This document shows, piece after piece, positions 34,023-42,609 of a DNA stretch of 64,000 bases (its first letter is position 1; every line of letters starts with the position of its first letter). Under the pieces are notes generated by a model. That model was given only the letters and a program-made list of their open reading frames with translations. It had not been told where the DNA came from and ran no database searches. Made by a program: the position numbers and the translations under genes. The stretch is from Algibacter pacificus (GTDB lineage: Bacteria; Bacteroidota; Bacteroidia; Flavobacteriales; Flavobacteriaceae), in the NCBI RefSeq assembly GCF_008033385.1, contig NZ_VOGY01000012.1, positions 1-64,000 of the forward strand. The letters run 5' to 3'.

Positions 34023-35333
34023 TTAAATTAAAGTAACTCGTACTTTTTTCTTTTTTAACCGAGTATTGTTTATTTTAGAAATAATATGCTCTGCTCTCGC
34101 TTTAGGAACAGCCACAAAAGCACAATCTTGTTTTAATTCAATAACGCCAATTTCAGTTTTATCCAAATGGCACTGTTTAAAAAGTACGCCTGCAATATCA
34201 CCTTTGGATATTTTATCTTTTCTTCCGCCTGAAATAAATAATGTGCTCCATTGGGTAGCCATTCTAGTCGTTTTTCCACTAGGCACTATCGTTTCTGTAG
34301 TTTCTATAAAATCGGGAGTTGTTTCTTTTTCCCATTGTAACACATAGGCCGTTCCTTCAGTATTCATACGGGCCGTTCTACCATTTCTATGGGTAAATTC
34401 TTCAGCTTTTAATGGCAGTTGATAATGGATAATATAGTTCAATTCTGGAATATCTAAACCACGTGCAGCCAAATCGGTCGCTATGATAATTTGATGGGTT
34501 CCATTACGGAATTTTATTAAAGCGCGTTCGCGATCTTGTTGCTCCATTCCTCCTTGAAAACAACCATGTGCAATTTTGTTATCGTTTAAAAAATCGCTAA
34601 GATATTGGATGGTGTCTTTAAAATTACAGAAAATAATACCCGGTTTATTTCCGATATCCTGTAATAAATCAACTAAAGTTTGCAACTTATTTTTATCTGG
34701 CGATACCACTTTTTTTATTTCTAATTTAGACACTTTGGTATCTAAATAATCAATCACCAATTCGTTTTCTAAACCGACAAATTTGGGGATTTCCATATCC
34801 TGAGTTGCCGACGTTAAAATCCGTTTTTCAATATAAGGCAAACTACTGATAATCTCGCTCATTTCTTTTTCGAAACCAACCTCTAAAGATTTATCAAATT
34901 CATCTAAAACCAGCGTTTTAATATCTTCAACTATAAAAGTTTCCCGACGCAAATGATCCGCTATACGACCCGGTGTTCCCACCAAAATAGCTGGCGTGTG
35001 CGCTAATTCTATTTTATCTTTAGAAAAATGACGTCCGCCATAAACGGCGTTGGCTTTAAAACCAGAGCCTATAGTACGAATAACTTGTTCTATTTGAATA
35101 GCCAACTCACGAGAAGGTACCAAAATAAGTAATTGTACGTTTTCGCAATTTTTGTCTAAAGCCGTAATGGTTGGTAATAAAAAAGCCAGCGTTTTACCGG
35201 TTCCCGTAGGAGATAAAAGCACGGTGTTTTCAACATTAGTAATAGATAACAACGCTTCTTCCTGCATAGCATTAAGCGCTTTAATATTCAATTTATCTAA
35301 AATACGTTGTTGTGTTTTTCTGAACTGACTCAT
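34023..35333 (-). CDS. DEAD-box RNA helicase with DbpA-like RNA-binding tail
   Basis: 436 residues. Helicase core motifs: Q-motif region ALNAMQEEAL, motif I SPTGTGKT, Ia PSRELAIQ, Ib GTPGRI, motif II as DEFD (not DEAD), III SAT, IV IIFCNF, V ATDLAARGLD, VI HRNGRTAR. The last 80 residues (STLFISGGRKDKISKGDIAGVLFKQ ... CAFVAVPKARAEHIIS) match the DbpA RNA-binding domain, which in E. coli directs the enzyme to 23S rRNA helix 92 during 50S assembly. A ribosome-biogenesis role is thus likely. Its start overlaps the stop of the upstream helicase gene by one base, showing translational coupling. The DEFD variant is unusual and worth noting. Confidence 0.88.
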   Translation of the reverse strand: MSQFRKTQQRILDKLNIKALNAMQEEALLSITNVENTVLLSPTGTGKTLAFLLPTITALDKNCENVQLLILVPSRELAIQIEQVIRTIGSGFKANAVYGGRHFSKDKIELAHTPAILVGTPGRIADHLRRETFIVEDIKTLVLDEFDKSLEVGFEKEMSEIISSLPYIEKRILTSATQDMEIPKFVGLENELVIDYLDTKVSKLEIKKVVSPDKNKLQTLVDLLQDIGNKPGIIFCNFKDTIQYLSDFLNDNKIAHGCFQGGMEQQDRERALIKFRNGTHQIIIATDLAARGLDIPELNYIIHYQLPLKAEEFTHRNGRTARMNTEGTAYVLQWEKETTPDFIETTETIVPSGKTTRMATQWSTLFISGGRKDKISKGDIAGVLFKQCHLDKTEIGVIELKQDCAFVAVPKARAEHIISKINNTRLKKKKVRVTLI

Positions 35334-36676
35334 TACCTATTTTTCTTTTTCTTCTTTACCACCTCTTGTTTGTCAACAATCGTATTGTTTTCTGCTATAT
35401 AATTCGCTAGGATTTTATCCACCAATTCTTCTTTTGTTAAATGATGAAAAATGGTTTTTACTTTTGCTTTAAAATCCTCCGGAATATCACGATTTGGTTT
35501 TGTTTTAAATATTTTTCTAGCCCAAAGTAAACCGTTATTTTCTTCGATACTCTTAGCATCTGCTTTTTGAAATTGGGTGAATTTAATGCCTAATTCTGCT
35601 TCAAATTCTGGAATATCTTGTACTTCATCTTCTTGAATAACACTTAAAGATAAACCGGTTGTTCCTGCCCTAGCTGTTCTTCCACTTCGGTGTACATAAG
35701 CATCATAAGTATCCGGTAAATGGTAATTTACCACAAAGGCTAAATCTTTAACATCGATACCACGAGCCGCTAAATCTGTGGCCACTAAAATATTGATATG
35801 CCCTTCTCTAAATTGCCCCATAATACGATCGCGAATGCCTTGAGATAAGCTCCCATGTATAGCTCCAGATGAGAATTTATTGATGGCTAAGTTTTTTGCC
35901 AATTTATTTACTGCGGCTTTAGTTTTACAGAATATAATACCGCGTTGCCCTTCGTTAGTATTTAGAAAGTGCATCAACACATTAAGTTTTTCTATAGGTT
36001 CTACCACTACATATTGATGATCGATGCCTTGATGCCCCTTAGTTTCCATGTTGGCCTCAATAGTTACCACGTGTTTAGATAAACTATTTTGAACCAACTG
36101 TTTTATAGTTCCAGGCATGGTTGCCGTAAACAATAATGTACGTCTTGTTTTTGGTAAAGCTTTAATAATAGCATCCACACCTTCTTTGTGTGCGCTAATC
36201 ATTTCATCGGCTTCATCTAAAATAAAATACGTAATCTCTTTAATATTTATAGCGTTTCTCTCAATTAAATCGGCTAAACGTCCAGGAGTTGCTACCACAA
36301 TATGTGTGGTGTTTTTTAATGCATCTATTTGTGGTTTAATAGGAATTCCTCCAAATAAACCAGCTATAGAAACCTGTAAATCTTCAGGGTTAAAAGACTC
36401 TAAATTGTTATAAATTTGTTGGCCTAACTCGCGTGTGGGTGCTAAAATTACGGCTTGTATATTACTTTTGCTGCTATCTACTAACTGAAGTAATGGTAAT
36501 CCAAAAGCGGCTGTTTTTCCTGTTCCTGTTTTTGCTATAGCAACAACATCGTCCGTTTTGGTTAAAATTACGGGTATGGTTTTTTCTTGAATATCTGTTG
36601 GTACCGTTATGTTTAACGTTGCTAAACTACGTTGTAATGCAGCGTGAATACCTAAACTAGAAAATGATTGTGACAT
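35333..36676 (-). CDS. DEAD-box RNA helicase (RhlE/CsdA-like)
   Basis: 447 residues: Q motif TVPTDIQEKTIP, motif I AKTGTGKT, Ia PTRELGQQ, GG, Ib ATPGRLADL, motif II DEAD, III SAT (FTATMP), IV GIIFCKTK, V VATDLAARGID, VI HRSGRTARAG. After the core comes a short charged tail ending in KKKKKNR, which adds RNA affinity. It belongs to the general RhlE/CsdA group that unwinds short RNA duplexes in RNA decay, ribosome assembly or cold adaptation. A decayed cold-shock-protein gene lies just upstream on the same strand, with a terminator between. It forms a coupled pair with the DbpA-like helicase downstream. Confidence 0.9.
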   Translation of the reverse strand: MSQSFSSLGIHAALQRSLATLNITVPTDIQEKTIPVILTKTDDVVAIAKTGTGKTAAFGLPLLQLVDSSKSNIQAVILAPTRELGQQIYNNLESFNPEDLQVSIAGLFGGIPIKPQIDALKNTTHIVVATPGRLADLIERNAINIKEITYFILDEADEMISAHKEGVDAIIKALPKTRRTLLFTATMPGTIKQLVQNSLSKHVVTIEANMETKGHQGIDHQYVVVEPIEKLNVLMHFLNTNEGQRGIIFCKTKAAVNKLAKNLAINKFSSGAIHGSLSQGIRDRIMGQFREGHINILVATDLAARGIDVKDLAFVVNYHLPDTYDAYVHRSGRTARAGTTGLSLSVIQEDEVQDIPEFEAELGIKFTQFQKADAKSIEENNGLLWARKIFKTKPNRDIPEDFKAKVKTIFHHLTKEELVDKILANYIAENNTIVDKQEVVKKKKKNR

Positions 36677-36744
36677 AAATTATATTTTGTGCAAAGATAG
36701 TAGAGTTTTGCTGGTATTTTAGATTTATAATTGAAGTATTATGG

Positions 36745-36781
36745 CCTAAAAAAAAGCCTATACAATAATGGATAGGCTTTT
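36745..36781 (-). terminator. Terminator between the cold-shock pseudogene and the helicase
   Basis: Stem AAAAGCCTAT/ATAGGCTTTT (36752-36761 and 36772-36781) followed on the minus strand by a long T-run (36758 downward). It ended the former cold-shock gene transcript before the helicase genes. Confidence 0.7.
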
Positions 36782-36800
36782 ATAATTAATAGCGTATATG

Positions 36801-36968
36801 TTATAAAACTTTTTTACCTTCTTCTAAATCAAATTCAACTTCGTCATTCTAACAAATTTCATCTACTAATCCAGAAATGTAAACAAAATGTTCTTTGTTT
36901 GAACCTTCTTAAGAGATGAATACAAAACCTTTAGCATCATTGAAGAATTTTACTGTTACTTTATTACA
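36801..36968 (-). pseudogene. Decayed cold-shock protein gene (CspA family)
   Basis: On the minus strand the frame reads NKVTVKFFNDAKGFVFIS, stop, EGSNKEHFVYISGLVDEIC, stop, NDEVEFDLEEGKKVL, stop. This is a cold-shock domain in which the RNP1-like KGFGFIT became KGFVFIS, FVH became FVY, and the start codon is lost (TGT where ATG is expected, 36968-36966). In-frame stops are TAA at 36911-36909 and TAG at 36851-36849; the frame itself is unbroken, with no indels inside. The normal protein would be about 63 residues and bind single-stranded RNA and DNA. Position directly upstream of two RNA helicases suggests it once served the same RNA-handling function. Gene is dead on three counts. Confidence 0.85.
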
Positions 36969-37269
36969 ATATTATATATTTATTCAGCCCTAAAAAGGTA
37001 GCCTTAAATACATGAGAAACTTGTTTTATTAATAATAAATCGAAATTATTTTTTTGATTTTCAGTATTCTAGAAATACAACGCCTTTATATTTCAAATTC
37101 AAAATACAAACAAAAACGATTTATACCATTTATATCCTAATTTTTAGCAACAAATTCATGCTTTAAAAAGGATTAAAAACACACGGTATTTTATGTTCTT
37201 TTTTGCAATATGAGTATATTTGTTATAGTACTTTTCCCTCTGAAATAAACCTAGTTTTATACCCAATAA
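36969..37269. other. Region between the cold-shock pseudogene and meaB
   Basis: About 300 bases, no reading frame. TATATTTG at 37215-37222 fits a -7 box for the meaB gene (start 37270), though no TTG lies at the right distance upstream. The former promoter of the cold-shock gene should lie in the left part but I cannot point to it. Confidence 0.4.
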
Positions 37270-38274
37270 ATGAAAAATTACAAACCAAAAAACAGATTAA
37301 CACCAGAGGCTTACATCGATGGTATTTTAAAAGGAGATCGCGTTACATTATCACGTGCCATTACTATTATTGAAAGTAATTTAGAAAGCGATAAAAAATT
37401 AGCTAAAGAAATTGTTCAAAAAATATTACCAAGTTCAGGTAAATCCATCCGTATTGGTATTACAGGTGTTCCTGGCGTTGGAAAAAGTACATTTATAGAA
37501 GTTTTTGGATTGTATTTAGTGAAACAAGGCCATCGGGTTGCCATATTATCTATAGACCCAAGTAGTCAACGATCTAAAGGAAGTATTTTAGGAGACAAAA
37601 CTAGAATGGAAGATTTAGCAAATTTAGAAGAGGCTTATATTAGACCTTCTGCTTCTGGCGATACTTTGGGTGGTGTTTCTAACAAAACAGGCGAAACAAT
37701 GCTCCTTTGTGAGGCTGCTGGCTACGATGTCATTTTAATTGAAACCGTTGGTGTTGGGCAGTCTGAAACAGCGGTACATGGCATGACGGATTTCTTTTTA
37801 CTTTTAATGCTCGCTGGTGCTGGAGATGAACTACAAGGCATAAAGAAAGGGATTATGGAAATGGCTGATATGGTCGTTATTAACAAAGCCGATGGCGAAA
37901 ATATTACCATGAGTAATATGGCGAAAAGACAATACCAAAATGCGCTTCATATTTTTCCGGCTTCGGAATCTGGATGGCGTCCTGTTGTGAGCACAGCTTC
38001 GGCTATAAAAAACATTGGAATTTCGAAAGTTTGGGACGAAATTTTAAAATTTAAAACATTGGTGGACGACAATGGTTATTTCTTAAAAAATAGAAATCAC
38101 CAACAAATAAAATGGATGTATAATAATATTAATGAAGAACTAAAACAGCTATTTTACGGTTCTAAAAATATTAAAAACGAACTGTCTTCGTTAGAAAACG
38201 ATATTGTTACCAATAAAATTTCGCCTGTTAAAGCGGCCCAGGAAATTATAGAACAATTTAAAAAATCGTTTTAA
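37270..38274 (+). CDS. meaB: Methylmalonyl-CoA mutase-associated GTPase MeaB (ArgK family)
   Basis: 334 residues of the G3E GTPase family: Walker A GVPGVGKSTF near residue 64, switch regions around SIDPSSQRSKGSILGDKTRM and RPSASGDTLGGVSN, the DxxG-type VILIETVGVGQSE, and the base motif NKADGE. MeaB protects methylmalonyl-CoA mutase and gates delivery of adenosylcobalamin. The mutase genes themselves are not in the window. The downstream gene, after 36 bases, encodes an acyl-ACP thioesterase, so the two are likely co-transcribed. Catalytic residues are complete and length is usual. Confidence 0.92.
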   Translation: MKNYKPKNRLTPEAYIDGILKGDRVTLSRAITIIESNLESDKKLAKEIVQKILPSSGKSIRIGITGVPGVGKSTFIEVFGLYLVKQGHRVAILSIDPSSQRSKGSILGDKTRMEDLANLEEAYIRPSASGDTLGGVSNKTGETMLLCEAAGYDVILIETVGVGQSETAVHGMTDFFLLLMLAGAGDELQGIKKGIMEMADMVVINKADGENITMSNMAKRQYQNALHIFPASESGWRPVVSTASAIKNIGISKVWDEILKFKTLVDDNGYFLKNRNHQQIKWMYNNINEELKQLFYGSKNIKNELSSLENDIVTNKISPVKAAQEIIEQFKKSF

Positions 38275-38310
38275 AACCTAATGATTAATTCTTGAAACCG
38301 ATCTGAATTA

Positions 38311-39060
38311 ATGTTTGATAATTATTTCGATAAGCAATTTGAATTACGCTATTTTGAAATGAACAAATTAGGCTTGGCAACGCCTACCATAATTTTAGGT
38401 TTGCTAGAAGAAACTGCGGCAGACCATTCCTACGCCATAGACCATAGTTTATTCGATTTAGTAACGAAAAATATAGGTTGGGTATTAGTTTCAGGAGTTT
38501 TACAAATGGATCGCTACCCTAACTATAAAGAAAAAATTACGATTAGAACCTGGTTGTCTAGCTACTCCTCTATTAAAGGATATCGAGAAAATATTATTTA
38601 TGATGAAAACCAAAACATTATAGGCAAAGCTAAAGGCTTATGGGTGTTTTTTGATATTGAAAAAAGAAGACCAATACCCATTTTTAATGAGATTAAAGAA
38701 AAATGGTCTTATTACAATGAAGAATCTATTAGCGGTGATATTAAGAAAAAAATAAGTGCTGTAGATTTTGCAGATCATATCAAAGAATTTAGGGTCAACC
38801 GGTATGATACAGACATGAATAAACATGTGAATAACATTAGATATTTACAATGGGTGATTGAATCTATTCCCGAAGATATTTCGGAACATTATTTTTTACA
38901 TAAAATCGATGGGCGTTTTATAGCTGAAGCTCAATATGGTGATACTGTTTTATCTTTAACACGAGCTCTTGAAACCAAAAACACTTTTGCACATACCATC
39001 AAAATAGCAGGTAGCAATTTGGTTTGTGCTACAGCTAAAACCTTATGGAAAAAGTATTAA
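38311..39060 (+). CDS. Acyl-ACP thioesterase (FatA/FatB-like, double hot-dog)
   Basis: 249 residues with two hot-dog domains: the first with GLLEETAADHSYAID and IGWVLVSGVLQMDRYPNYKEKITIRTWLS, the second with the plant-type thioesterase motif NRYDTDMNKHVNNIRYLQWVIE, whose Asn/His residues serve in catalysis. It hydrolyses acyl-acyl-carrier-protein to release free fatty acids and can set chain length or help membrane turnover. Bacteroidota commonly have one such gene. It is separated from meaB by 36 bases; the functional link between them is unclear. A terminator hairpin follows about 80 bases downstream. Confidence 0.86.
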   Translation: MFDNYFDKQFELRYFEMNKLGLATPTIILGLLEETAADHSYAIDHSLFDLVTKNIGWVLVSGVLQMDRYPNYKEKITIRTWLSSYSSIKGYRENIIYDENQNIIGKAKGLWVFFDIEKRRPIPIFNEIKEKWSYYNEESISGDIKKKISAVDFADHIKEFRVNRYDTDMNKHVNNIRYLQWVIESIPEDISEHYFLHKIDGRFIAEAQYGDTVLSLTRALETKNTFAHTIKIAGSNLVCATAKTLWKKY

Positions 39061-39135
39061 TTTTTCTTTTGAACTTAACACTCTAAAACCCTAATTTACT
39101 AAAAGGTCGTATCTGTTATTCAAATAAATTGAAAA

Positions 39136-39170
39136 TAAAAAAACGCAACCAAATTCATGGTTGCGTTTTG
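39136..39170. terminator. Symmetric terminator between the thioesterase and dnaK
   Basis: Perfect 12-bp stem AAAACGCAACCA/TGGTTGCGTTTT (39140-39151 and 39158-39169) with a 6-base loop and A/T runs at both sides; serves the + strand thioesterase unit and possibly dnaK on the minus strand. Confidence 0.75.
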
Positions 39171-39226
39171 TATATATATAGACTCTGAATTATTTTAATT
39201 CAGAAGGGATGCCTTTAAAGATGCTA

Positions 39227-39281
39227 AATTGAATTTAGAATTTTTCCATAGATCCCGCTTTTCATCGGGATAAATTCAATT
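39227..39281. repeat. Nested inverted repeat downstream of dnaK
   Basis: Outer arms AATTGAATTTA/TAAATTCAATT (39227-39237 and 39271-39281, perfect 11 bp) enclose an inner ATCCCG/CGGGAT stem (39252-39257 and 39266-39271). The inner GATCCCG...CGGGAT unit is a short palindrome commonly scattered in flavobacterial genomes. It could form a cruciform or a two-step hairpin at the end of the dnaK transcript. Confidence 0.6.
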
Positions 39282-39313
39282 ACGTATTTTGAAAAGACAA
39301 CATACTATTTCAT

Positions 39314-41221
39314 TTACTTAACCTCTTCGAAGTCTACGTCTTCAACGTCATTTCCTTCTCCTTGTGGTTGCTCGCCTGCACCAGCATCTGGACCAGGTTG
39401 TGCACCGCCTTGAGCTTCAGCTTGCGCTTTGTACATTTCTTCCGAAGCCGCTTTCCAAGCTTCGTTTATTTTATCTAAAGCAGGCGTTATTACCGCTATA
39501 TCTTTAGATTCGTAAGCTGTTTTTAATTCGGCTAAAGCTTCTTCAACAGGTTTCTTATTAGCTTCAGAAATTTTATCACCAAACTCTTCTAATTGTTTTT
39601 CCGTTTGGAAAATCATAGAATCTGCTTCATTTAATTTCTGAGCATTTTCAGCGGCAGCTTTATCTGCTTCAGCATTAGCTTCAGCATCAGCTTTCATTTT
39701 CGCAATTTCTTCTTCACTTAATCCTGAAGATGCTTCAATTCTAATATCTTGTTTTTTACCTGTCGCTTTATCTTCAGCAGATACTTTAATGATACCATTC
39801 GCATCAATATCAAAAGTTACTTCAATTTGTGGCGTACCTCTTCTTGCTGGTGGAATATCACTTAAGTGAAAACGTCCAATCGTTTTATTATCGGCAGCCA
39901 TCGCGCGTTCACCTTGTAAAACGTGAATTTCTACAGATGGTTGATTATCGGCAGCTGTCGAGAATATTTGCGATTTTTTGGTTGGTATGGTTGTATTTGC
40001 TTCAATTAATTTAGTAAATACGTTACCCATAGTTTCGATACCTAAAGATAAAGGTGTTACATCTAAAAGTAATACATCTTTAACATCTCCAGTTAATACA
40101 CCACCTTGGATACCAGCTCCTAAAGAAACAACTTCATCTGGGTTAACCCCTTTGCTTGGCGCTTTACCAAAGAATTTCTCTACGGCAGCTTGTACTGCAG
40201 GAATACGTGTAGAACCACCTACTAAAATAACTTCATCAATATCAGATTTAGATAAACCTGCTGCTTTTAAAGCTGACTCACATGGTGCGATAGTACGTTT
40301 TACTAAATCGTCAATTAATTGTTCGAATTTAGAACGTGTTAAGGTACGCACTAAGTGTTTTGGTCCACTTGCAGTTGCTGTTATGTATGGTAAGTTAATT
40401 TCCGTTTGAGCAGAAGATGATAACTCAATTTTAGCTTTTTCAGCAGCTTCTTTCAAACGTTGTAAAGACATTGGATCTTTTCTTAAGTCCATGTTTTCAT
40501 CCGCTAAAAATTCATCAGCTAACCAACCAATAATTTTTTCATCAACATCATCACCACCTAAGTGTGTATCACCATCGGTAGAAAGTACTTCAAATACACC
40601 ATCACCTAATTCAAGAATCGATACATCATGTGTTCCTCCACCAAAATCAAATACAACTATTTTTTGGTCTGTTCCTTTTTTGTCCATACCGTAAGCTAAA
40701 GCCGCTGCGGTTGGTTCGTTAATAATACGTCTCACTTTTAAACCTGCAATTTCACCAGCTTCTTTAGTGGCTTGACGTTGGCTATCGTTAAAGTAAGCAG
40801 GTACTGTAATTACCGCTTCGCTAACATCTTGTCCTAAATAATCTTCAGCTGTTTTCTTCATTTTTTGAAGAATCATAGCACTTAATTCTTGTGGCGTATA
40901 TAAACGACCGTCAATATCTACTCTAGGCGTATCGTTATCTCCTTTTACTACTTTATATGGTACACGTTCTGCTTCGTTTTTAGACTCAGAATATTTATTC
41001 CCCATAAAACGCTTTATTGAATAAACCGTTTTTTGTGGATTTGTAACCGCTTGTCTTTTTGCTGGATCACCAACTTTAATTTCACCACCTTCTACAAAAG
41101 CGATTACCGATGGTGTTGTTCTTTTTCCTTCTGCATTAGGAATAACTACTGGCTCGTTACCTTCCATTACAGAAACGCAAGAGTTGGTTGTTCCTAAATC
41201 GATTCCAATAATTTTACTCAT
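39314..41221 (-). CDS. dnaK: Molecular chaperone DnaK (Hsp70)
   Basis: 635 residues. The ATPase domain begins [16 protein letters not shown] and has the phosphate loop [15 protein letters not shown] and the adenosine motif [11 protein letters not shown]. The linker [15 protein letters not shown] leads to the substrate-binding domain and helical lid; the C-terminus ends in [10 protein letters not shown], the common bacterial tail. The protein binds exposed hydrophobic stretches of unfolded clients in an ATP cycle with DnaJ and GrpE. Here grpE and dnaJ are not adjacent, as is common in Bacteroidota. An imperfect palindrome lies about 110 bases upstream and may be a stress-response site. Confidence 0.98.
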   Translation of the reverse strand: MSKIIGIDLGTTNSCVSVMEGNEPVVIPNAEGKRTTPSVIAFVEGGEIKVGDPAKRQAVTNPQKTVYSIKRFMGNKYSESKNEAERVPYKVVKGDNDTPRVDIDGRLYTPQELSAMILQKMKKTAEDYLGQDVSEAVITVPAYFNDSQRQATKEAGEIAGLKVRRIINEPTAAALAYGMDKKGTDQKIVVFDFGGGTHDVSILELGDGVFEVLSTDGDTHLGGDDVDEKIIGWLADEFLADENMDLRKDPMSLQRLKEAAEKAKIELSSSAQTEINLPYITATASGPKHLVRTLTRSKFEQLIDDLVKRTIAPCESALKAAGLSKSDIDEVILVGGSTRIPAVQAAVEKFFGKAPSKGVNPDEVVSLGAGIQGGVLTGDVKDVLLLDVTPLSLGIETMGNVFTKLIEANTTIPTKKSQIFSTAADNQPSVEIHVLQGERAMAADNKTIGRFHLSDIPPARRGTPQIEVTFDIDANGIIKVSAEDKATGKKQDIRIEASSGLSEEEIAKMKADAEANAEADKAAAENAQKLNEADSMIFQTEKQLEEFGDKISEANKKPVEEALAELKTAYESKDIAVITPALDKINEAWKAASEEMYKAQAEAQGGAQPGPDAGAGEQPQGEGNDVEDVDFEEVK

Positions 41222-41323
41222 AATTTATTTTTTTATTGTTTATAGATTTCCGACTTAACGGAAACATGTATTCATTTTTTATTTCGAATTGTATAAGTCA
41301 ATCATTATGCCAACCAAAAATAA

Positions 41324-41338
41324 CTGACACAGTGGCAG
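41324..41338. promoter_or_regulatory. Imperfect palindrome CTGACAC-A-GTGGCAG upstream of dnaK
   Basis: 7-1-7 inverted repeat with one mismatch, about 105 bases before the dnaK ATG (41221). Candidate heat-shock or stress control site; it does not match the CIRCE element of HrcA. Confidence 0.4.
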
Positions 41339-41544
41339 TTGTTTTTGATTGACAGTTTTAAAATACTAATGACATCTAGCCTAAAAACAGCCTTTATCTA
41401 TAATCTTAATAGAATGATGTTTAATAATGTATCTTTTTCTGACCTAGATTATATTAAATACATTGGAAACCATTATAAATAAGCTAAAATGCTAAAACAC
41501 TGTTAAGGTGGTATTAAAAAAAATATAACTTCGATAGGAAACCC

Positions 41545-41573
41545 TTGGCTTAAAAACTTATATATTATATTTG
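41545..41573 (+). promoter_or_regulatory. Promoter of the VTT-family gene
   Basis: TTG at 41545-41547 and TATATTTG at 41566-41573 with an 18-base spacer; transcription would start about 41580, some 16 bases before the ATG. Confidence 0.6.
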
Positions 41574-41595
41574 CACTCCAAAAATTTCTATAATA

Positions 41596-42216
41596 ATGAA
41601 ACCCGAAGACACAAAATCTAAAGCTAAAAAATCTAAATTTCAGCTTTTACATCAATATTATGCTTATACAGGCTTTTATAGCTTTGTTTGGCAGGCCGTA
41701 AAAAAAGCGCTGCCTTATATTGTTGGTATTGTTATTTTAGTTTATGCGGTGAATCATTTTTTTGATATCAACCAAACCTTAACACATTTAACCGAAGTGC
41801 TTCCTGCTTATGGTGTGCTGAGTTTCTTTTTTGTTTCAGAAACCCTTTTAGGGCTTGTACCTCCTGAAATTTTTATTGCATGGGCTGGTAAAATGTATAG
41901 TCCGTGGTTTTATTTAGGTGTTTTAGCAGTTCTATCATATGGAGGTGGTTTAGTGTCTTATTGGATGGGACTTACAATAACTAAAATACCATCGGTACAT
42001 AATTATATGGTTGTAAAAATGGAAAAACAATTAAAAAACTCAAAAAAATGGGGCGGGTTTTTAATTATGGTTGGCGCGGTATTACCGCTACCCTTTTCCA
42101 TTGCTTGTTTGGCGGCTGGAATTATAGAATTTCCTTTTAAAAATGTGATGCTTTTTGGTTCCTTAAGGTTTATACGTTTTGCTATTTATGGTATCATTAT
42201 TTTTAGTGCGCTCTAA
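41596..42216 (+). CDS. VTT-domain (DedA-like) membrane protein
   Basis: 206 residues. After a basic, Lys-rich N-terminus there are four to five transmembrane helices (ALPYIVGIVILVYAVNHFF, GVLSFFFVSETLLGLVPPEIFIAWAG, FYLGVLAVLSYGGGLVSYWMGL, and a final LRFIRFAIYGIIIFSAL). The centre has the re-entrant pattern seen in VTT/DedA proteins (LVPPEIFIAWAG; GAVLPLPFSIACLAAGIIEFPF with a conserved Pro). DedA-family proteins are lipid scramblases or flippases for undecaprenyl phosphate and phospholipids. The exact substrate is not known here. A promoter sits just upstream. The next gene is 102 bases on. Confidence 0.75.
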   Translation: MKPEDTKSKAKKSKFQLLHQYYAYTGFYSFVWQAVKKALPYIVGIVILVYAVNHFFDINQTLTHLTEVLPAYGVLSFFFVSETLLGLVPPEIFIAWAGKMYSPWFYLGVLAVLSYGGGLVSYWMGLTITKIPSVHNYMVVKMEKQLKNSKKWGGFLIMVGAVLPLPFSIACLAAGIIEFPFKNVMLFGSLRFIRFAIYGIIIFSAL

Positions 42217-42294
42217 GTTTTATTAAGAAACTAAACTAAAAAACATTGCCCGTTTTTAACTATTTATTAAGAAGGAAATGTAACTTTTGTACCG

Positions 42295-42302
42295 TATTTT
42301 TG
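42295..42302 (+). promoter_or_regulatory. -7 box TATTTTTG for the DUF3817-mscS pair
   Basis: TAnnTTTG match 17 bases before the ATG at 42319; no TTG is found at the expected -33 distance. Confidence 0.4.
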
Positions 42303-42318
42303 CAACTAAAATTACTGT

Positions 42319-42609
42319 ATGTTTTCATTTTTAAATATTTTTCGAATTGTAGCCTTTTTAGAAGGTGTATCCTATCTTTTACTGTTATTTATTGCTACGC
42401 CTATTAAATATATTGCAGGAAATCCTGAATACGTAAAACTTTTAGGCATGCCTCATGGTATGCTTTTTATACTATATGTCGTTTTAGCATTTTTAATTAA
42501 AAGCGAGATGAAATGGGCGGGAAAGACCTTTCTTTTTGTGCTTTTAGCTTCTGTTATTCCATTTGGAACATTTTATATTGAAAGAAAATTTTTAAAACCT
42601 GCTAATTAA
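42319..42609 (+). CDS. DUF3817 family membrane protein
   Basis: A 96-residue integral membrane protein with three predicted helices. The family hallmark is present: FRIVAFLEGVSYLLLLFIATPIKYIAGNPEYVKLLGMPHGMLFILYVV, where Glu and His residues in the helices are conserved. DUF3817 proteins are widely distributed and uncharacterised; some are annotated YdzA-like. Its stop codon shares one base with the ATG of the mechanosensitive channel gene downstream (the TAATG overlap), so the two are translationally coupled and probably work at the same membrane or are simply co-expressed. Confidence 0.85.
   Translation: MFSFLNIFRIVAFLEGVSYLLLLFIATPIKYIAGNPEYVKLLGMPHGMLFILYVVLAFLIKSEMKWAGKTFLFVLLASVIPFGTFYIERKFLKPAN

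Larger units (their letters stand above)
41222..41595. other. Divergent region between dnaK and the VTT-family gene
   Basis: 374 bases without a gene. It contains the dnaK upstream palindrome (41324-41338) and the + strand promoter at 41545-41573. On the minus strand TTGGCATAATGATTGAC (just downstream of the palindrome) loosely recalls a sigma-54 site but lacks the required GC, so I do not call it. Confidence 0.4.

Noticed and set aside
39978-40409. Long open frame opposite dnaK on the plus strand
   Set aside because: It is a codon-bias shadow of dnaK; low-complexity Ser/Pro-rich product with no start context or homology pattern.
41301-41319. Sigma-54-like promoter TTGGCATAATGATTGAC (minus strand) before dnaK
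   Set aside because: It lacks the GC dinucleotide at the required distance from GG.
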